64,000 nucleotides of DNA from BRH-c25 sp964619815 (GTDB lineage: Bacteria; Bacillota; Clostridia; Lutisporales; Lutisporaceae): positions 8,447 to 72,446 of the forward strand of contig CAZUGK010000003.1 of the NCBI GenBank assembly GCA_964619815.1. Direction: 5' to 3'. Under the pieces are notes generated by a model, which saw only the letters and a list, made by a program, of their open reading frames with translations, was not told the origin of the DNA and did not search any database. The stretch's first letter is position 1, and every line of letters begins with the position of its first letter. The translations under genes and the position numbers were made by a program. Below, piece after piece: positions 43,090 to 51,610 of the stretch.

Positions 43090-44287
43090 ATTTTTCCACC
43101 TGCCTTATTTCCATAGCTTTTTCTTTAAGATCTATCCACTCTGTGTGATCTTTTCTTTTACCTTCTTTTATTTCTAAAAGTTCATTGAATATCTTTTCTA
43201 TCGTGTCTACTGAAACATCTCTTCCGCCAAGACCACCTACATAATGTCTTATATCACAATCAACGTTCTTAAGCGCAGCACTTGTTTCACTCCAGACAGG
43301 GCCGCCCTGGCCGCCCAACCCGGCACTCCTGTCAAATACACCAATTACTTCTTTCCCTGATAAAACTTCTGCCAGCAGTTTTGCCGGGAATGGCCTGAAT
43401 ACAACAACCTTTGCCAATCCTACTTTTTTGCCCTGCTCTCTAAGCTTGTTAACAACATATTTTGCAGTACCGCACATTGAACCTAAAGCTACTAAAACTA
43501 CATCCGCATCTTCAGTCTTATATCCTTCAACAATATCCAATTTCCTTCCGAATTTCGCTTCAAATTCCTTCTGAACTTTTTCAATAACTTCAAATGCATT
43601 GTCCATACCAACTTTTTGTTGGAATCTCATTTCAGTAAACTCATCAGATCCGGTCAAGTTACATACAAACATCGGATCCTCTGTATCGAGGTATGAATTT
43701 TTTGGTACATAAGGACCTATAAATTCATCGACCAATTTTTGATCCGGTACATCTATTTTCTGCATCGAGTGGGAAAGGAAAAATCCATCCATACATACCA
43801 TCGCAGGCGTCAATACTTTTTCATCCTCAGCCACCTTGTATGCCATTATTGATAAGTCAAAAACTTCCTGAACGTTCTGGCAGAAGAATTGCATCCATCC
43901 CATATCTCTTTCTGACATTGTATCACCATGATCAGCCCACAATGTCCATGGTGCTGCAAGCCCCCTGTTAACAACCGGCATTACAATCGGCAGTCTGCAT
44001 CCTGCAGTCATTCCCAACACCTCATGCATTAATGCCAATCCTTGTGATGAAGTTGCAGTTGCAGTTCTAACTCCTGTCAGCTGGGCTGCTGTTGCAACAG
44101 ACATTGCTGTATGTTCTGATTCAACACGAATATATTCTGCATTTAATTCTCCATATGCGACCAACTCTGACAGTTTTTCTGCTATTGAACTTTGAGGTGT
44201 TATTGGATAAGCTGATACTACTTGAACCTTAGCCATTTTTATTGCCTCAACTGCTGCTCCGTTTCCATCCAGCATTTTAAAAGCCAT
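43082..44287 (-). CDS. 2-oxoacid:ferredoxin oxidoreductase alpha subunit
   Basis: 401 residues. VVSAYPITPQSSIAEKLSEL is the hallmark start of the pyrimidine-binding domain, followed by VESEHTAMSVATAAQLTGVR and TATSSQGLALMHEVLG. C-terminal transketolase-like domain with GKEVIGVFDRSAGLGGQGGP. Together with beta, gamma and delta it decarboxylates a 2-oxoacid to acyl-CoA, CO2 and reduced ferredoxin. Its start codon overlaps the delta-subunit stop. Confidence 0.95.
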   Translation of the reverse strand: MAFKMLDGNGAAVEAIKMAKVQVVSAYPITPQSSIAEKLSELVAYGELNAEYIRVESEHTAMSVATAAQLTGVRTATATSSQGLALMHEVLGMTAGCRLPIVMPVVNRGLAAPWTLWADHGDTMSERDMGWMQFFCQNVQEVFDLSIMAYKVAEDEKVLTPAMVCMDGFFLSHSMQKIDVPDQKLVDEFIGPYVPKNSYLDTEDPMFVCNLTGSDEFTEMRFQQKVGMDNAFEVIEKVQKEFEAKFGRKLDIVEGYKTEDADVVLVALGSMCGTAKYVVNKLREQGKKVGLAKVVVFRPFPAKLLAEVLSGKEVIGVFDRSAGLGGQGGPVWSETSAALKNVDCDIRHYVGGLGGRDVSVDTIEKIFNELLEIKEGKRKDHTEWIDLKEKAMEIRQVEKYA

Positions 44288-44592
44288 TAGACATCACTCC
44301 TTTCAGGTACCATTTTGATGCATTTTGTGGGACATTCATTTGCACAGATTCCACAACCCTTACAGTAGTTAAAGTCGATTTCAACACATTCGGCTTGGTC
44401 CTTTTTAATGGTAATTACGTTCGTCGGACAATATTTCTCACAAGTTCCACATTTTATACATACGGAAAAGTCAACATATGGCCTTTCTAATCTCCAACTG
44501 CCTGTATTTGCAGCAGCATATACATTAGCTACCGGTCCATAAACACTACATCTTTTTAATGTTTTCGTATGCTTCTCTTGCAGCTTTTGCAT
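44287..44592 (-). CDS. 2-oxoacid:ferredoxin oxidoreductase delta subunit (2[4Fe-4S] ferredoxin)
   Basis: 101 residues from ATG 44590-44592 (GGGTGAG upstream). Two complete cluster motifs, CIKCGTCEKYCP and CKGCGICANECP, lie in the second half. It passes electrons from the TPP subunit to external ferredoxin. It overlaps the gamma gene by 47 bases in another frame, which is compact but usual for these operons. Confidence 0.93.
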   Translation of the reverse strand: MQKLQEKHTKTLKRCSVYGPVANVYAAANTGSWRLERPYVDFSVCIKCGTCEKYCPTNVITIKKDQAECVEIDFNYCKGCGICANECPTKCIKMVPERSDV

Positions 44593-45097
44593 TTTTCTCA
44601 CCCGCCTTTTTACCAAATGTTGTTATTATAGCCTTTTCAGCAGATTCTATCTTAGTAATACCTGTTGCTGCCAGTGCACCAAGCATTGATCCATTCGGAA
44701 TTGCCATTCCTATGTTTTCTAAAGCTATTCTTGTTCCATCTACATAGAATATTTCTTTGAAGTTATATTTTTTATAAATATCCAATACTTTTTCATCTTC
44801 AGTATTCAAAACCAGTATGCTATTTTCATGTATACCTTGTGAAATATCCACATGCTTTTCTATGATTGTGTGATCCATTACCAAAACAATGTCAGGGTCA
44901 TAAACAAATGAGTTTATTAATACTGGTTCATCATCTACTATGATACTTGTATTAACAGGTGCTCCTCTTCTTTCATGCCCATATGCCGGTACAGTAATAG
45001 CATATTTGCCTTCATGCAAAGAAACTGCTTCTGACAGCATTTTTGCTGCTGTTACTATACCTTGTCCTCCTAGTCCATAGAATTTTAATTTAATCAT
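44546..45097 (-). CDS. 2-oxoacid:ferredoxin oxidoreductase gamma subunit
   Basis: 183 residues; KLKFYGLGGQGIVTAAKMLS at the N-terminus is the family signature, then AITVPAYGHERRGAPVNTSI. First gene of the gamma-delta-alpha-beta operon, the order found in pyruvate and 2-ketoisovalerate oxidoreductases of thermophiles and clostridia. AAGGAAGG lies upstream of the ATG. Confidence 0.94.
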   Translation of the reverse strand: MIKLKFYGLGGQGIVTAAKMLSEAVSLHEGKYAITVPAYGHERRGAPVNTSIIVDDEPVLINSFVYDPDIVLVMDHTIIEKHVDISQGIHENSILVLNTEDEKVLDIYKKYNFKEIFYVDGTRIALENIGMAIPNGSMLGALAATGITKIESAEKAIITTFGKKAGEKNAKAAREAYENIKKM

Positions 45098-45276
45098 TTC
45101 AACCTTCCTTTCATTTTATAAAGTATTGTGAACATTTGAATACTGAGCAGAATAACAAGTTTGTTTCGCTATAGTATATATTATTTCTATATATAAAATT
45201 ATAATCTGATTAATATTCTATGTAAATACTTTTCCGAAAATAATTTCTCTATTTTAATTCATGTTTCTCATAAAGA

Positions 45277-45327
45277 AACAAGATCCTTAATTCAAGGAAG
45301 TATATTCCATAAATTAAGGATCTTGTT
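45277..45327. repeat. Perfect 16-bp inverted repeat upstream of the oxidoreductase operon
   Basis: AACAAGATCCTTAATT (45277-45292) and its exact complement (45312-45327) with a 19-base loop. It lies in the 300-base gap between the operon start at 45097 and the terminator at 45401. No T-tract follows on either strand, so it may be an attenuator, an operator or a second transcript-end structure. A direct repeat AAATATCCATG occurs twice near 45360-45383. Confidence 0.5.
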
Positions 45328-45400
45328 ATAGATAATAAGTCAAGAAGTTTATTATAATAAATATCCATGTATAAATATCCATGGTCTCCCCATAAGAAAA

Positions 45401-45442
45401 AGTCCTCCTGATAATATTTATCCTCATATTACCAGAAAGACT
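45401..45442 (-). terminator. Rho-independent terminator of the citrate-region operon
   Basis: Arms at 45401-45417 and 45426-45442 form a 17-position stem in the minus-strand transcript (three G-U pairs, no mismatch), followed by TTTTCTTATG. It ends transcription right after the isocitrate dehydrogenase stump. Confidence 0.8.
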
Positions 45443-45597
45443 CATTTGTTTCGATAACTGGATAACTCCGATGCCTGACACATAAGCTCTACATAAGGAT
45501 AAAGAAGTTTTTCCTTTGTCAGGTTCCAGAGTACATGTGCCATTTCATCGCCGTCCATCTCAACAATGGGTGTTTTCATGCCAATCTTTATCATCAT
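45442..45597 (-). pseudogene. icd: N-terminal stump of NADP-type isocitrate dehydrogenase
   Basis: 51 residues from ATG 45595-45597. The first 37 residues, containing KTPIVEMDGDEMAHVLWNL and KEKLLYPYVEL, match the start of eukaryotic/clostridial-type NADP isocitrate dehydrogenase, a 400-residue enzyme. After that the frame reads through unrelated residues to a TGA inside the terminator stem. AGGAATAG precedes the ATG, and the gene is 17 bases after prpF. The remaining 90% of icd is deleted. Confidence 0.78.
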
Positions 45598-45614
45598 CCA
45601 GCTATTCCTCATGA

Positions 45615-46739
45615 CTAATCTCTGACATAAACGTATCCATCCATAATGCGGCGGGCTGTACGTGTGACACCGCCCTTGACAATCCTCTCACCGGCCATTA
45701 TGATATCTACGGCTGTTACTCCGCTGGCATGACCGAGGCAGATTACAGTCTGTCCAGGAGAGGGCTTCACAACCTCATTGACAATAGTACCTTCTATCAT
45801 AGCCGCGGAGCCGGTGCCAATAGAAACCGTAATCGGATATGCCTTATGAAGAGCACCGACAGATACTGCGCGAACGCAGAGATCCATTTCTTCTGCCTGA
45901 ACTTCATTTTTATCCATGTCAATATAGCTCTGGGGTTTGGAAATAATTGAAACCTTAGGCAGAGAGGTAGATTTTGTGCGTGCGTCCTCCCAGTTTTCTA
46001 CAAAGCCGCACTTCTGAGCCGCCAGGCAGCGGATACGTTCTATTTGCTCCATGACATCCTTGTTTTCATTGAGTTCTGTTAGCTCGGTACCCTTAATGCC
46101 AAGATCACAGGCCCGGATGAATACAATAGTATTGGAGCAATCTATTACCGACACCTCAATAGGTCCATATCCGGGAACATCAAAAGTCTCCTTCTTCTTT
46201 CCAGTAGGAAGCAGTTTGCCTGTTCCGGCACCTGCAGGATCTTCAAAGTACATATCTATACGTGATCCTGTACCCGGAACACCCTTTATCCGCTCATCGC
46301 CATGCACCATAGCGCGTCCATTTTCCACTCGTACATGTTCCTCTATGATTTTGTTGGTATTTGTATTAAGGATACGAACCACTGTAACGGGCTCTACTGC
46401 AGTAACAAGGCCCTCATCGATGGCAAAGGGGCCCACTGCTGATGAGATATTGCCGCAGTTTGCCTTGCCGTCTACTCTCGGAATTACGATATCCACCTGC
46501 CTGAAGGTGTAGTTTACATCTACATCAGGTCTGTCGGATGGTGCAATGATAGCTATCTTGCTGGTAGACGATACTGTACCGCCCATTCCGTCTATTTGCT
46601 TGATATCCGGCGTGCCCATAACCTTCAGAAAAATCTCATCCCATTGCGACTTGTCTTCAGGCAGGTCCTTCTCGTGGAAAAATACTGCCTTGCTGGTACC
46701 ACCGCGCATATAAACACAAGGATACTTTTTCATATACAT
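45615..46739 (-). CDS. prpF: PrpF-family aconitate/methylaconitate isomerase (second copy)
   Basis: 374 residues of the PrpF family, which has two diaminopimelate-epimerase-like halves and shifts double bonds or interconverts cis/trans aconitates. YMRGGTSKAVFFHEKDLPED starts the protein; GGTVSSTSKIAII carries the lysine and ANCGNISSAVGPFAID the cysteine region thought to act in catalysis. RBS AAAGGGGTGA upstream. Located between CitX and the icd stump. It could convert trans-aconitate to cis-aconitate for the two hydratases; 4-oxalomesaconate tautomerase activity is an alternative. Confidence 0.9.
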   Translation of the reverse strand: MYMKKYPCVYMRGGTSKAVFFHEKDLPEDKSQWDEIFLKVMGTPDIKQIDGMGGTVSSTSKIAIIAPSDRPDVDVNYTFRQVDIVIPRVDGKANCGNISSAVGPFAIDEGLVTAVEPVTVVRILNTNTNKIIEEHVRVENGRAMVHGDERIKGVPGTGSRIDMYFEDPAGAGTGKLLPTGKKKETFDVPGYGPIEVSVIDCSNTIVFIRACDLGIKGTELTELNENKDVMEQIERIRCLAAQKCGFVENWEDARTKSTSLPKVSIISKPQSYIDMDKNEVQAEEMDLCVRAVSVGALHKAYPITVSIGTGSAAMIEGTIVNEVVKPSPGQTVICLGHASGVTAVDIIMAGERIVKGGVTRTARRIMDGYVYVRD

Positions 46740-46785
46740 ACCATGTCACCCCTTTATAGTAAATCACATTTCTGCATGAAATGTG

Positions 46786-47331
46786 TTATAGTACCTTTTT
46801 AGCAGCAATCATACTAAATAGAGGATAATTAACCTCAGCCTTAAACTGCTCCACCCTCGAATAAGTTTCTTCTGGTGAATGAAGCTTCCTGGACACACAT
46901 ATCGCAGCTGGTTTTTCACAGATAAAACATTTTCTGGATGGCAAGCCAATATCATTTCGTCCTACCGGTACCCCGCAGCTATTCATCACATCTATATCAA
47001 GCATTCGCCCTCCCGGAATAAGCTCCTCGGCCTCTACGCATATTCTCTTGATCTCTTCAGCTTCATTATTGATAATTATAAAAAAAGCGGGACCATCATC
47101 ACTTTGTAAAAAACTCTCAAAGGATAGCGCTTCACCCTTTGTTACCAAAAGCTCTTTAAAACTGCTGCAAAGCTTCCGGAAAATTATCCTGAATTCATTA
47201 CTGGTTCTAAACTTTACCGGTACACACAGGGTAACCGTTACCAAGCAGCTTTGCCACTTTTCAACAAGCAGTTTCCTCATTTTCCATCTTTCTTCTCTTG
47301 CCTTCAATACCTTCTGCAATTCCTTATCCAT
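46786..47331 (-). CDS. citX: Holo-citrate lyase synthase CitX
   Basis: 181 residues. KAREERWKMRKLLVEKWQSC at the N-terminus and DIDVMNSCGVPVGRNDIGLP, RKCFICEKPAAICVSRKLHS toward the C-terminus are the conserved CitX blocks. CitX transfers the phosphoribosyl-dephospho-CoA prosthetic group to the acyl carrier subunit CitD. It is 24 bases after citG. Separate citX and citG genes here differ from enterobacterial fused arrangements. Confidence 0.92.
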   Translation of the reverse strand: MDKELQKVLKAREERWKMRKLLVEKWQSCLVTVTLCVPVKFRTSNEFRIIFRKLCSSFKELLVTKGEALSFESFLQSDDGPAFFIIINNEAEEIKRICVEAEELIPGGRMLDIDVMNSCGVPVGRNDIGLPSRKCFICEKPAAICVSRKLHSPEETYSRVEQFKAEVNYPLFSMIAAKKVL

Positions 47332-47355
47332 TTTAGCTCCTCCGGCGTCAAAGCA

Positions 47356-48219
47356 TCATTTAGTATTTTCCAAAAGGTGCAGCATAATAGCAACTGAAAG
47401 CAGGTCTGCGCATCCGCCTGGGCTTATTTTGCGCTTTATATACTCTTCATCCATCTTAAAAAGTTCTTGCCGCCCCTCTGGTGTCAATGCGCCGCCTAAA
47501 GCCAGAACAGTTTTGGCTGAATTTTGTACATATTCCATTACTTCAATACCGCACCTTGCAATCACGTTGGTATCAACTACATTTGCCATAAGATTTAGCA
47601 ATACCTGCAAGTAAACATCATTCCTGCAGTATGCCCCTACAGAGAAAAGCTCCCGCATAACAGGCAATGCATATTTTCTTACTGACAAAAAACCTGAGGC
47701 TGCTTCACCACGGACTCCACGTATTCCATAGGATAAATAGAGTTCTCTTCCTTTCGTCATAGGAACGGAGGTATCCGTCAACAGGAAATCCTTCTCTGAA
47801 GCTTTGGCTATCACCCCTGCAGCATTACATATTTTTTCGGGTGAAAGCTCCCTATATGTGCTGTAGCAATAACCCGCTGCCGCTGCAAGTATTCCAAGCG
47901 AGAATATTGCACCCTTGTGTGTGTTTACGCCCATTGTTGCCGTAAACATTGCTTCTTCACATTCTATGCCCAGAGGCTTGAGCATGTCCAGAGTAGAAGC
48001 ATCGATACGGCTCAAACCTCTGCCTATTTCCGCAAAGCCTTTAAAATATGGTGAGATCGCTGTGATGCTGTCAATAAAAGTATAGAAATCCATGTCTGTA
48101 TGAGCTCCATTGCCAACACGGTCAACAAGCCCAGGCTTCGGTGATACTGAAACCTCAAAAAGAAGAGCCTGTTCACAGCAAATACCGACTCTTTCGCTAA
48201 TATTAACAGCTGTTTCCAT
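47356..48219 (-). CDS. citG: Triphosphoribosyl-dephospho-CoA synthase CitG
   Basis: 287 residues. LFEVSVSPKPGLVDRVGNGA and GVNTHKGAIFSLGILAAAAG are diagnostic of CitG/MdcB, and HTDMDFYTFIDS supplies conserved acids. It makes the prosthetic group precursor from ATP and dephospho-CoA. Neighbouring CitX and CitDEF favour citrate lyase over malonate decarboxylase. Confidence 0.92.
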   Translation of the reverse strand: METAVNISERVGICCEQALLFEVSVSPKPGLVDRVGNGAHTDMDFYTFIDSITAISPYFKGFAEIGRGLSRIDASTLDMLKPLGIECEEAMFTATMGVNTHKGAIFSLGILAAAAGYCYSTYRELSPEKICNAAGVIAKASEKDFLLTDTSVPMTKGRELYLSYGIRGVRGEAASGFLSVRKYALPVMRELFSVGAYCRNDVYLQVLLNLMANVVDTNVIARCGIEVMEYVQNSAKTVLALGGALTPEGRQELFKMDEEYIKRKISPGGCADLLSVAIMLHLLENTK

Positions 48220-48261
48220 TAATTTGCACCTTTCTCCGGATAGGGTTCTGCCTTACTGATA

Positions 48262-49335
48262 TCAGATTTTTGTACCCGCTTCCGAAAGCTTTCTTCCGAC
48301 TGCTTGAAGGTCTTCAAGCATTTTAGCTATTTCCTGAGTCGCTTTTGCTTGCTCCTGAGTGATTGTATCGCTGTGTTCTACGTTCTTAAGCACACATTTA
48401 ACTGAATCCTGAAATCTGCTAAGCATTTCATTTATTCTTTTGACTGAACTATTACTTTCATCAGCTAATTTACGTATCTCTCCTGCAACAATAGAAAACC
48501 CCCGTCCGTGTTCACCTGCACGTGCCGCTTCAATGGCTGCATTCAGTCCCAGTAAATTACTCTGCTGCGCAACATTTCTAATTATTTCCAATATGTCTGT
48601 AGTCTTGCTTACATCCTGAAAAGCAGTTTTGGCGATATCAGCCGCTTCATGACTTGCAGCCGCAAGCTCCTGTGATGAAGCTGTCAGTTCCTCAATTGCT
48701 GCAACTGCCTGCTCTATTGCAGTATAGATTTCAGCGGCATAACGCTGAGCCTGCTGTATATTTTCAGCCACACGCATGCGCTCCTCTTGCTTTGCTCTTG
48801 CAATCTTTACTGCTTCATTAACTGCTCTTTTGATAGAAGCATATCCAGAATCCAATATTTCTGTAGTCATACCATAATTCTTTGCTATCTCAGTAGGTCT
48901 CAGACTACCAACAATTCCTTGCACACCCATCTGCGAAAGCTGCTTGATCCGTTGCTCCATCTCAGCTTCTTCCTGCCACGGGCACATTATGATCTCCACA
49001 TCAGATATGCTGAAGCTATGCTCGCTGATTACACCCGCATGAGCTACAATACCGATTTTTTTTATTCCCATTTCACTTATACGCTGTATTGGCTCCAAAA
49101 AATCACTGACAGTTGCCGTAATCTCGACTACCGTCTTTCCATAAAGCTTATTCAGAGCTTCAGCAGCAGCACCCCGGCTAATGAAAACATCAATATCATC
49201 ATATTTTCCGATCCAATTCTTTGCTTCACTCATACGGCCTACGATTATCTGCAGCTCAACCCCTAATTCTTCAGCAGCCTGTGTAGCAATATCTTCCATT
49301 GCCTGTGACACAGCTACAAAAAGTACTGATTCCAT
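48262..49335 (-). CDS. Soluble chemoreceptor: PrpR_N sensor fused to methyl-accepting domain
   Basis: 357 residues from ATG 49333-49335 (GGGAGGTGA upstream). Residues 1 to about 185 form a PrpR_N domain, with DDIDVFISRGAAAEALNKLY and GIKKIGIVAHAGVISE resembling the two lobes seen in PrpR regulators. A short helix (about 185-215) connects to a chemoreceptor signalling coiled coil with the tip motif LGLNAAIEAARAGEHGRGFS, where CheA/CheW bind. No membrane helix, no HAMP. In place of the AAA+ domain of a sigma-54 activator the sensor is coupled to taxis. It lies between tctA and citG in the citrate operon, so the ligand is probably an intracellular tricarboxylate or related intermediate. Confidence 0.88.
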   Translation of the reverse strand: MESVLFVAVSQAMEDIATQAAEELGVELQIIVGRMSEAKNWIGKYDDIDVFISRGAAAEALNKLYGKTVVEITATVSDFLEPIQRISEMGIKKIGIVAHAGVISEHSFSISDVEIIMCPWQEEAEMEQRIKQLSQMGVQGIVGSLRPTEIAKNYGMTTEILDSGYASIKRAVNEAVKIARAKQEERMRVAENIQQAQRYAAEIYTAIEQAVAAIEELTASSQELAAASHEAADIAKTAFQDVSKTTDILEIIRNVAQQSNLLGLNAAIEAARAGEHGRGFSIVAGEIRKLADESNSSVKRINEMLSRFQDSVKCVLKNVEHSDTITQEQAKATQEIAKMLEDLQAVGRKLSEAGTKI

Positions 49336-49404
49336 CACATTCACCTCCCCTGTTATATAGCAGAGCTATGTCAGAAAACAAATGTAATACAATTCCAAAT
49401 GCAG

Positions 49405-49446
49405 AAGGCTTCATTGCATTTTTTACTTGAGATGCAATGAAGCCTT
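49405..49446 (-). terminator. Hairpin after tctA (14-bp perfect stem)
   Basis: AAGGCTTCATTGCA (49405-49418) and its complement (49433-49446), loop of 14. It lies 54 bases after the tctA stop and 70 bases before the chemoreceptor gene. No clear T-tract, so it may attenuate rather than end the transcript. Confidence 0.5.
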
Positions 49447-49483
49447 ATCGCATCTGTTGATACTATCATATAATTATACTTTA

Positions 49484-49515
49484 ACACTTAGTGTTTATAA
49501 CTAAACACTAAGTGT
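49484..49515 (-). repeat. Inverted repeat overlapping the tctA stop codon
   Basis: ACACTTAGTGTTTA (49484-49497) and TAAACACTAAGTGT (49502-49515) form a perfect 14-bp stem with a 4-base loop. The tctA stop codon (49501-49503) is inside it. Each arm is also nearly self-palindromic. Likely an mRNA-stabilising or attenuating hairpin. Confidence 0.5.
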
Positions 49516-51000
49516 GCCTTTTTTTCTATTTATAAGTGGCTTTATCATCGGCCATACCAGCATTACTATGCAAGCTATCATAAGCACTGCTGTAATTGGT
49601 TTGGAGAATACACCAAGAATATTACCGTTCTCAAGCAGAATAGCTCTTCTCAGGTTGGATTCACACATTTCTCCAAGTACAAGACCAAGAATAAGAGCTG
49701 CAGCATTGAAACCCGTCTTGCTGAATGCATAGCCCAGAACACCCGCAATAACCATCAGCATTACATCACCTGTGCTGTTGGAAAGTGCAAAGCTTCCGAT
49801 AGTAGCAAGCAGAGCTATGACAGTACCTAATATACTATATGGAATAGCAAGTATCTTGCTGAATACTTTTGCTATCCATATTGCAATAATAACCATAATA
49901 ATATTAGTAACTATCATAGAAGCAAAAACACTGGAAAGAAATTCAGGTTGACGCTTAAGAAGCAAAGGCCCCATCTGTACACCCTTGAGCACCAGGGCAG
50001 ACATCATAACAGCAGCTGCATTACCTCCGGGGATACCTAAAGCAAGGAGAGGCACCATAGAACCACCTGTAGCAGCATTGTTTGCTGTTTCTGAAGCTGC
50101 AACGCCCTCAGGTGCCCCCTTTCCATACTTCTCCGGTGTTCTAGAGCTTTTAACCTCTGCCGTGTAGCTGAGGAATGAAGCAATTGTAGCCCCTGCGCCC
50201 GGAAGTATACCAACAACGGTTCCTATAACACCTGAACGGATTATAGTCCATTTCATCACCCAGAGTTCCTTTAATGAGGTAAGCTTTGTTTTAACCTTTC
50301 CTTCATTCTTGCCTACGTTCTCTAATTTAGTACGCTTTACAGTCTGTTTGAGCACCTCTGTAATAGCAAACATACCAATCATCACAGGAATCATCTCTAC
50401 CCCTGAAAGTAAGGTGGAACTGCCCCATGTAAATCTTGCAAAGCCGTCCAGAGGGTCCATGCCTATAGTAGCCAGCCACAGGCCTATAAGACCGGAGATA
50501 ATTGTCTGTATTACATTGCCACCGTCAAGGCAGGTTAAAACCGAAAGTCCCAGAAAAGAAACTGCAAACAGCTCGGAAGGCCCGAATTTAAGAGCAGCAC
50601 TTGCTAGCTGGGGTGACAAAAGGAACATTGCAACAGCGGCAAGAGTACCTCCAATTGCTGAAGTTATCAGAGAAATACCCAATGCTTTGCCTGCTTCGCC
50701 TCTTTCGGTCATCGGATAACCGTCAAAGGTTGTAGCGGCACTGGAGGGAGTTCCCGGTATCTTAAACAGAATAGCTGTAATGCCGCCTCCGGTTATAGCT
50801 GCACAATAGACAGAAACAAGAAATGCAATAGCAACCAGTGGGGACATTGTGTAGGTGAAGGTCATGGCCAGAACAACAGCCATGGAAGCACTAACTCCGG
50901 GCAAAGCTCCGAATATTACTCCAAGCACTGTCCCGCCGACAATATATAGAAAAGTAACAGGGTTCAAAACAATTTGAAAACCCGATATCAATAAATCCAT
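49501..51000 (-). CDS. tctA: Tripartite tricarboxylate transporter large membrane subunit (TctA, second system)
   Basis: 499 residues, about twelve membrane helices. Landmarks: VIFGALPGVSASMAVVLAMT, VGILPGAGATIASFLSYTAE and LLALGIPGGNAAAVMMSALV. It is the translocator of a complete tctC-tctB-tctA set placed directly after larA-like and citrate lyase genes, which makes citrate, aconitate or related tricarboxylates plausible substrates. The sequence is clearly diverged from the TctA at 22.5 kb. Confidence 0.95.
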   Translation of the reverse strand: MDLLISGFQIVLNPVTFLYIVGGTVLGVIFGALPGVSASMAVVLAMTFTYTMSPLVAIAFLVSVYCAAITGGGITAILFKIPGTPSSAATTFDGYPMTERGEAGKALGISLITSAIGGTLAAVAMFLLSPQLASAALKFGPSELFAVSFLGLSVLTCLDGGNVIQTIISGLIGLWLATIGMDPLDGFARFTWGSSTLLSGVEMIPVMIGMFAITEVLKQTVKRTKLENVGKNEGKVKTKLTSLKELWVMKWTIIRSGVIGTVVGILPGAGATIASFLSYTAEVKSSRTPEKYGKGAPEGVAASETANNAATGGSMVPLLALGIPGGNAAAVMMSALVLKGVQMGPLLLKRQPEFLSSVFASMIVTNIIMVIIAIWIAKVFSKILAIPYSILGTVIALLATIGSFALSNSTGDVMLMVIAGVLGYAFSKTGFNAAALILGLVLGEMCESNLRRAILLENGNILGVFSKPITAVLMIACIVMLVWPMIKPLINRKKGTLSV

Positions 51001-51017
51001 TGTACTATCCCTCCTTA

Positions 51018-51542
51018 TTAAAGTGTTTCAAGCATCAGAGCAAAATCACGGAAAATTCCTATGCCTCTGGGCAGCATAATGGACAAACCCTTTGAGAACA
51101 GGAAGTATAAAATTACAACGCTCAGAAATGAATACAGTAAAAGGTTCGGGATGCGTTTCTCACCTAAAAGTCTTGAATATGCCACTGCAAATAAGAATGA
51201 TCCTGTTATAAAGCCAAGATACTCCAATGCAAATGCATAAACTAACATGGCTGCAATACCTAAAAACAACTTGTTCTTAAGTATACCCTTAAAGTTTATC
51301 TTCTTTATTGTACTGAGATTTCTCTCCTCCTTGGGTGTTCTTTTATAAATATTGTACATGTTAATTGCTATAAAAAACACCAGAAGCATGAGAAGCATCT
51401 GCGGCCACTGAGCCCCGTCCATGTTGCCCGGCTGCGGCTCAGGTGCAATGGAACCTACATAAAAGTAACAATAAATAAAAAATAAAGCCATGGCACCGTT
51501 AAACAATAATTGGATAGCCAATTTATTATCCCTCACTTCCAT
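51018..51542 (-). CDS. tctB: Tripartite tricarboxylate transporter small subunit (TctB, second system)
   Basis: Up to 174 residues, four predicted helices, TctB family. The start is ambiguous: ATG 51540-51542 has no ribosome binding site and is 4 bases from a stem-loop, whereas a TTG at 51519-51521 is preceded by GAGGG at 8 bases. The loop PEPQPGNMDGAQWPQMLLML between helices 1 and 2 is typical. Confidence 0.85.
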   Translation of the reverse strand: MEVRDNKLAIQLLFNGAMALFFIYCYFYVGSIAPEPQPGNMDGAQWPQMLLMLLVFFIAINMYNIYKRTPKEERNLSTIKKINFKGILKNKLFLGIAAMLVYAFALEYLGFITGSFLFAVAYSRLLGEKRIPNLLLYSFLSVVILYFLFSKGLSIMLPRGIGIFRDFALMLETL

Positions 51543-51546
51543 TTTG

Positions 51547-51585
51547 CCACTGCTTTGTATGGTTTTTAGCCATCCAAAGCAGTGG
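51547..51585 (-). promoter_or_regulatory. Stem-loop between tctC and tctB
   Basis: CCACTGCTTTG (51547-51557) pairs with CAAAGCAGTGG (51575-51585) and the inner ATGG/CCAT pair as well, giving a 15-bp stem. No T-tract follows. Hairpins at this junction commonly protect the binding-protein mRNA so that TctC is made in excess over the membrane subunits. Confidence 0.6.
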
Positions 51586-51610
51586 TTGATAATTATTACT
51601 ATACTATTAA

